64,000 nucleotides of DNA from DATMGU01 sp035555315 (GTDB lineage: Bacteria > Pseudomonadota > Alphaproteobacteria > ATCC43930 > CGMCC-115725), in contig DATMGU010000117.1 of NCBI GenBank assembly GCA_035555315.1, positions 1-64,000 of the forward strand, in the 5' to 3' direction. Positions 60,538 to 64,000 of the stretch are shown in pieces. Position 1 is the first letter of the stretch; every line of letters starts with the position of its first letter. The notes beneath the pieces were generated by a model. That model did no database searches, was not told the origin of the DNA, and saw only the letters and a list, made by a program, of their open reading frames with translations. A program made the position numbers and the translations under genes.

Positions 60538-60569
60538 ACGGACGGGCGAAAAAGCCCGTCCGTTCTCTT
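60538..60569. terminator. Terminator after the cupin gene
   Basis: A 10-bp perfect stem (60538-60547 with 60554-60563), loop GAAAAA and TTCTCTT. It is positioned between the convergent cupin and phaB genes. Confidence 0.75.
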
Positions 60570-61290
60570 AGTACATGTGCTGCCCGCCATTGATCGACAG
60601 GGTCGAGCCGGTGATGAAACCGGCCTCGTCCGCGACCAGGAACAGCACGCCGCGGGCGATCTCCGACGCCTTGCCCAGTCGGCCGACCGGAACCTTCGCG
60701 ACGATCTTCTCCAGGACGTTAGGTGGAACGGCGCGGACCATGTCGGTATCGATATAGCCGGGCGCTATCGCGTTGACGGTGATCCCCTTGGCCGCCCCCT
60801 CCTGGGCCAAGGCCTTGGTAAAGCCGTGAATGCCCGACTTCGCTGCCGCGTAATTGACCTGGCCATATTGCCCGGCCTGGCCGTTGATCGAGCCGATATT
60901 GACGATGCGGCCGAAATTGCGCTCGCGCATCCCGTCGATGACGCAGCGCGCCATGTTGAAGCAGGAGCCGAGATTGGTGTCGATCACGGCCTTCCACTGC
61001 TCATAGCTCATGCGGTGGATCGTAGTGTCGCGGGTGATGCCGGCGTTGTTCACGACCACATCGATCGGGCCTAGATCGCGAGTGATTTGCTCGCAACCGG
61101 CCTGGCAAGCTTCCAGGCTGGAGACGTCGAATTTGTAGACCGGGATGCCGGTCCGTTCACGAAACTCGTTGGCGGCGTCGTCATTGCCGCCGTAATTGGC
61201 GGCCACCGTATATTCGGCGTCGCGCAAGGCGACACTGATCGCCTCGCCGATGCCGCGTGTCCCGCCGGTTACCACTGCAACCCGTGCCAT
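60568..61290 (-). CDS. phaB: Acetoacetyl-CoA reductase
   Basis: A 240-residue NADPH-dependent SDR: VVTGGTRGIGEAISVAL, VNNAGITRDTTIHRMSYEQW, catalytic Ser in IGSINGQAGQYGQVNYAAAKSG, and FITGSTLSINGGQHMY at the C-terminus, the PhaB signature. It makes (R)-3-hydroxybutyryl-CoA for PHB. phaA and a PhaC-like gene lie upstream on the same strand. Confidence 0.95.
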   Translation of the reverse strand: MARVAVVTGGTRGIGEAISVALRDAEYTVAANYGGNDDAANEFRERTGIPVYKFDVSSLEACQAGCEQITRDLGPIDVVVNNAGITRDTTIHRMSYEQWKAVIDTNLGSCFNMARCVIDGMRERNFGRIVNIGSINGQAGQYGQVNYAAAKSGIHGFTKALAQEGAAKGITVNAIAPGYIDTDMVRAVPPNVLEKIVAKVPVGRLGKASEIARGVLFLVADEAGFITGSTLSINGGQHMY

Positions 61291-61413
61291 CTGAAACCTC
61301 CCGCCCCAGTTATGCGTCGATGGTTAACGGCGCTGCCGCTTCCGTCGACTGATTCATGCATGATTCAGCCTAGGGCCTGTGCCGACCCAAGGCTACAGAT
61401 CCGCGTATCGTGA

Positions 61414-62589
61414 TCAGTCCCGCGCGACGCAAAGGGCGATGCCCATGCCGCCGCCGATACACAGGGTGGCCAGACCCTTTTTGGCGTCGCGCCGCTGCAT
61501 CTCGTGCAGCAGGGTCACCAGCACGCGCGCCCCCGACGCGCCGATCGGATGGCCCAAAGCGATCGCCCCGCCATTGACGTTCACCCGGGCCGGATCCCAG
61601 CCCAACTCCTTGTTGACGGCGCAGGCCTGGGCGGCGAAGGCTTCGTTGGCTTCGATCAGGTCCAACTCCTCAGCCGACCAGCCGGCCTTTTTCAGCGCCA
61701 TGCGGCTCGCCGGGATCGGACCCGTACCCATGATCGCGGGATCGACGCCGGCCGTCGCCCAGGACACGATCCGCGCCAGCGGTGTCACATTCCGGCGATT
61801 CGCCTCGGCGGCGGTCATCAGCACGACCGCCGCGGCGCCGTCATTGATGCCCGAGGCGTTGCCGGCGGTGACGGTACCGTTCTTGGCGAAGGCCGGCCGC
61901 AATTTGGCCAGCGTCTCGGTCGTGGTGCCGTGTTTGGGATATTCGTCGCTCTCGACGATCACGTCGCCCTTGCGGCCGGGAACGGTGACCGGAACGATCT
62001 CGGTGGTGAAACGCCCCGCCTTCTGCGCCGCCTCGGCCTTCTGCTGGGAGGCCGCGGCGAAGGCGTCTTGTTGATCGCGGGTGATCTGCCACCGCTCGGC
62101 GACATTCTCCGCAGTATTGCCCATATGGTAGCCGTTGAAGGCGTCCCACAACCCGTCCTTGATCATGGTATCGATCATTTGGGCGTCGCCCATCTTGGTG
62201 CCGGTACGCAGGTTGATGCAATGCGGCGCCTGGCTCATGCTCTCCTGGCCGCCGGCGACCACGATCGCGCTGTCGCCGTTGCGGATCGCCTGGAAGCCCA
62301 GGGCCACCGCGCGTAGGCCGGACCCGCAGAGCTGGTTGATGCCATAGGCGGTCACCTCGTTGGGGATGCCCGCGGCGATCGCTGCCTGACGCGCCGGGTT
62401 CTGGCCTTCTCCCGCGGTTAGGATCTGGCCGAGGACGACCTCCGACACTTCGGGCGCTTCGACCTTGGCGCGGCGCAGCACTTCCTCGATCACCGCCTTG
62501 CCCAATAGATGCGCCGGCAGCGTCGACAATCCACCGCCAAAGGCGCCGACCGCGGTGCGCGCGGCGCCGGCTATGATGACATCGGACAT
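61414..62589 (-). CDS. phaA: Acetyl-CoA C-acetyltransferase
   Basis: A 391-residue biosynthetic thiolase. Catalytic Cys in INQLCGSGLRAV (near 89), NVNGGAIALGHPIGASGARV with catalytic His, and LCIGGGMGIAL with the second Cys. It condenses two acetyl-CoA to acetoacetyl-CoA. Order on the strand is PhaC-like, phaA, phaB, with 123 bp between phaA and phaB. Confidence 0.95.
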   Translation of the reverse strand: MSDVIIAGAARTAVGAFGGGLSTLPAHLLGKAVIEEVLRRAKVEAPEVSEVVLGQILTAGEGQNPARQAAIAAGIPNEVTAYGINQLCGSGLRAVALGFQAIRNGDSAIVVAGGQESMSQAPHCINLRTGTKMGDAQMIDTMIKDGLWDAFNGYHMGNTAENVAERWQITRDQQDAFAAASQQKAEAAQKAGRFTTEIVPVTVPGRKGDVIVESDEYPKHGTTTETLAKLRPAFAKNGTVTAGNASGINDGAAAVVLMTAAEANRRNVTPLARIVSWATAGVDPAIMGTGPIPASRMALKKAGWSAEELDLIEANEAFAAQACAVNKELGWDPARVNVNGGAIALGHPIGASGARVLVTLLHEMQRRDAKKGLATLCIGGGMGIALCVARD

Positions 62590-62716
62590 CGGCTTGTTCC
62601 TCCAGAAATGGCGACTTGCGAAGACGCGCCAGGGCGTCCGCAGGCTCTTCTGATTCCAACATAGGTATCCGCACGCAGCCGGTCCAGCCTCCTTTCGGAT
62701 GCCAGACAGCCGATGT

Positions 62717-63979
62717 CTACCGGTTGTCGATCCCCTTCAACCAGGCGGCGATCGGTCGCCAGACCGCGGTCTTCGCCTGCGGGCCGACCACCATGCCGAC
62801 GTGACCGAGCGATGGGGTCAGCCGCTCGACGCGCGGCAGCCGATCGGCCAGGGCGGCCGCCGAGGCCGGCGGGACGATGCGGTCTTGATTGGGCAGGACC
62901 GCCAGCACCGGCAGGTCCAGCCGCGTCGGGTCGACGGCATGTCCGGCGATCCGCCAGCTTCCGGCGGCCGGCGCGTTGGCACCATACCAATCCGCCAGAC
63001 ACTCCCTGGCTGTCGGCAAGGCGAGCGGTATCCCGTCATTCACCCAATCCTCGATCGCGACGAACCGGGTCGCCGCGGAAGAGGCGGGGTCGAGCGTCGC
63101 CAGGCGGCTGAATTTGCGCAGGCCCTGTGCTGGGTCGGTCATGAAGAACCAGCTTTGCAGCACCTCCACGGGAAGCACGCCGGAGGCGGCGAAAACCTGG
63201 GCGAGGGGGGCCGCGAGCGACCCCAGCAAGCGGGCCTGGGCCGGTTGCTCGGCATGAAAATCCCAGGGTGTGGCGAGCAGGGTTAGCGAACGGGTCCGGC
63301 GCATCTTGCGCTCCGCCAGCGCCAGGGCGAGTAGACCGCCCATGCAGTAGCCCAGCACATGCACGCCGCCGCGCGGCTGCTGTCCGGAGGCAATCTCGGC
63401 CGCGACCTCGAATGCCTGGTCGAGCCGTCCGGCGATATACTCGGTCAGGCCGAAGCCGCGTTCCTCGACACCCGGCTCGTCCCAATCGACCAGCAGCGGC
63501 CGAACGCCGGATGTCGCGAGGAAGGCGAGGAGGCTGTTATCGGGGGCCAGGTCCAGCACGTAGCTGCGATTGACGAGCGACGGGATGACCAGCAAGGGCG
63601 GCGCTCCCACCGGCCCGAAATCCAGCAGCCGGGTCGAGCCTTCCCGCCACAGCACCGGCCGATCGGTCAGGACGCGGCGATAGGGATGGCGCCGATAGGC
63701 TTCGAGGCCGGTCGCGAACAGGTCGGCCCGGCGGATCAACTCCCGGTCGACGGCGGCGCTCAGATCCTCATAGGTGACGGCGGCGAGTTGCTGGGCGAGC
63801 GCCGCGAATTCGGGGCTGCCTTGCGGGAGGGTTCCCGGGTTGGGCGGCCAGGCTGTCGATCCGCTCCTCAAGAGCGGCAAGGCGAGCTTCGATCCGCTCC
63901 AACTCGCCGCCGCGTGCATCAGGTGCAACGGCAGCGGCCGAGGGCCCAGCCGGGGCGGTGGGTTGGGATGGGAGGTCAC
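62717..63979 (-). CDS. PhaC-like alpha/beta hydrolase (PHA synthase-related)
   Basis: A 420-residue alpha/beta hydrolase. The lipase-box-like nucleophile is Cys212 in GYCMGG as in PHA synthases (not Ser), with candidate Asp in PNQDRIVPP and His in SLGHVGMVVG. The protein is shorter than class I PhaC, close to class III PhaC size, but lacks an adjacent phaE. GTG 63979 is the chosen start; the first 20 residues are Pro-rich and poorly conserved. Position upstream of phaA and phaB supports PHB polymerisation or a related acyl-transfer role. Confidence 0.78.
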   Translation of the reverse strand: MTSHPNPPPRLGPRPLPLHLMHAAASWSGSKLALPLLRSGSTAWPPNPGTLPQGSPEFAALAQQLAAVTYEDLSAAVDRELIRRADLFATGLEAYRRHPYRRVLTDRPVLWREGSTRLLDFGPVGAPPLLVIPSLVNRSYVLDLAPDNSLLAFLATSGVRPLLVDWDEPGVEERGFGLTEYIAGRLDQAFEVAAEIASGQQPRGGVHVLGYCMGGLLALALAERKMRRTRSLTLLATPWDFHAEQPAQARLLGSLAAPLAQVFAASGVLPVEVLQSWFFMTDPAQGLRKFSRLATLDPASSAATRFVAIEDWVNDGIPLALPTARECLADWYGANAPAAGSWRIAGHAVDPTRLDLPVLAVLPNQDRIVPPASAAALADRLPRVERLTPSLGHVGMVVGPQAKTAVWRPIAAWLKGIDNR

Positions 63980-64000
63980 CCTCGGTCCTGCTCTCGGTAT

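Noticed and set aside
61340..61370. TGATTCA direct repeats between phaA and phaB as a PhaR site
   Set aside because: The sequence is also a loose palindrome and does not match a PhaR site I can state with confidence; no phaR gene is in view.

Overview
The window is GC-rich, densely coding chromosomal DNA from an alphaproteobacterium, most likely of the Rhodospirillales type. Supporting signs are an ECF sigma/ChrR pair with its own promoter, a SAM-II riboswitch in front of metA, an IalB-type secreted protein, PHB genes, and many PLP enzymes and ABC importers. No rRNA, tRNA, CRISPR array, IS element or replication origin was recognised.

Layout. 1-4885: rlmN (cut by the window edge), an IalB protein, the ECF sigma/ChrR operon, a glycosyltransferase and phoH. 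4886-10725: an AT-richer accessory island holding a PD-(D/E)xK nuclease/STAND-like ATPase, a GT9 glycosyltransferase and a tyrosine recombinase. A truncated DUF2809-like frame lies on its left and a ParD-like fragment on its right. 10726-26279: core metabolism (dialkylglycine-decarboxylase-like enzyme, uracil-DNA glycosylase, OFA-type MFS carrier plus 32-residue partner, pterin dehydratase, HSD10-like SDR, succinyl-CoA:3-ketoacid CoA-transferase, aminotransferase, thpR, aldo-keto reductase, tesA/ABC/FtsX locus, Bax-inhibitor-1 protein). 26301-29869: GGDEF protein and DUF2336 protein. 29866-34928: polar amino-acid-type ABC importer with a divergent MocR regulator. 35016-40456: CopD protein, a sugar-type ABC importer lacking its ATPase, and two SDRs. 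40606-47956: metA with riboswitch, malonyl-CoA decarboxylase, a ModE-like regulator with two ModA-like proteins, a sorbosone-dehydrogenase-like protein and an M20 peptidase. 47983-55012: an aberrant ABC-exporter-like protein, a hybrid histidine kinase, Mn-catalase and a small protein. 55054-63979: TetR, OsmC, acyl-CoA dehydrogenase, rhodanese, metC, cupin, phaB, phaA and a PhaC-like hydrolase.

The most interesting find is in the island. The nuclease/STAND gene and the GT9 gene converge and overlap by 27 bp. Each begins at one copy of an identical 15-bp sequence (ATAACTAGGAATTAT, at 5407-5421 and, inverted, at 9654-9668). The second copy contains the stop codon of the tyrosine recombinase gene. 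Recombination between the copies would flip exactly these two genes and exchange which one is translated directly behind the recombinase. This reads as a possible phase-variable defence-like switch: the sequence arrangement is seen directly, while inversion and defence are inference.

Regulatory sites read directly include the ECF promoter, the SAM-II riboswitch, a ModE box, MocR inverted repeats, a TetR palindrome and several terminators.
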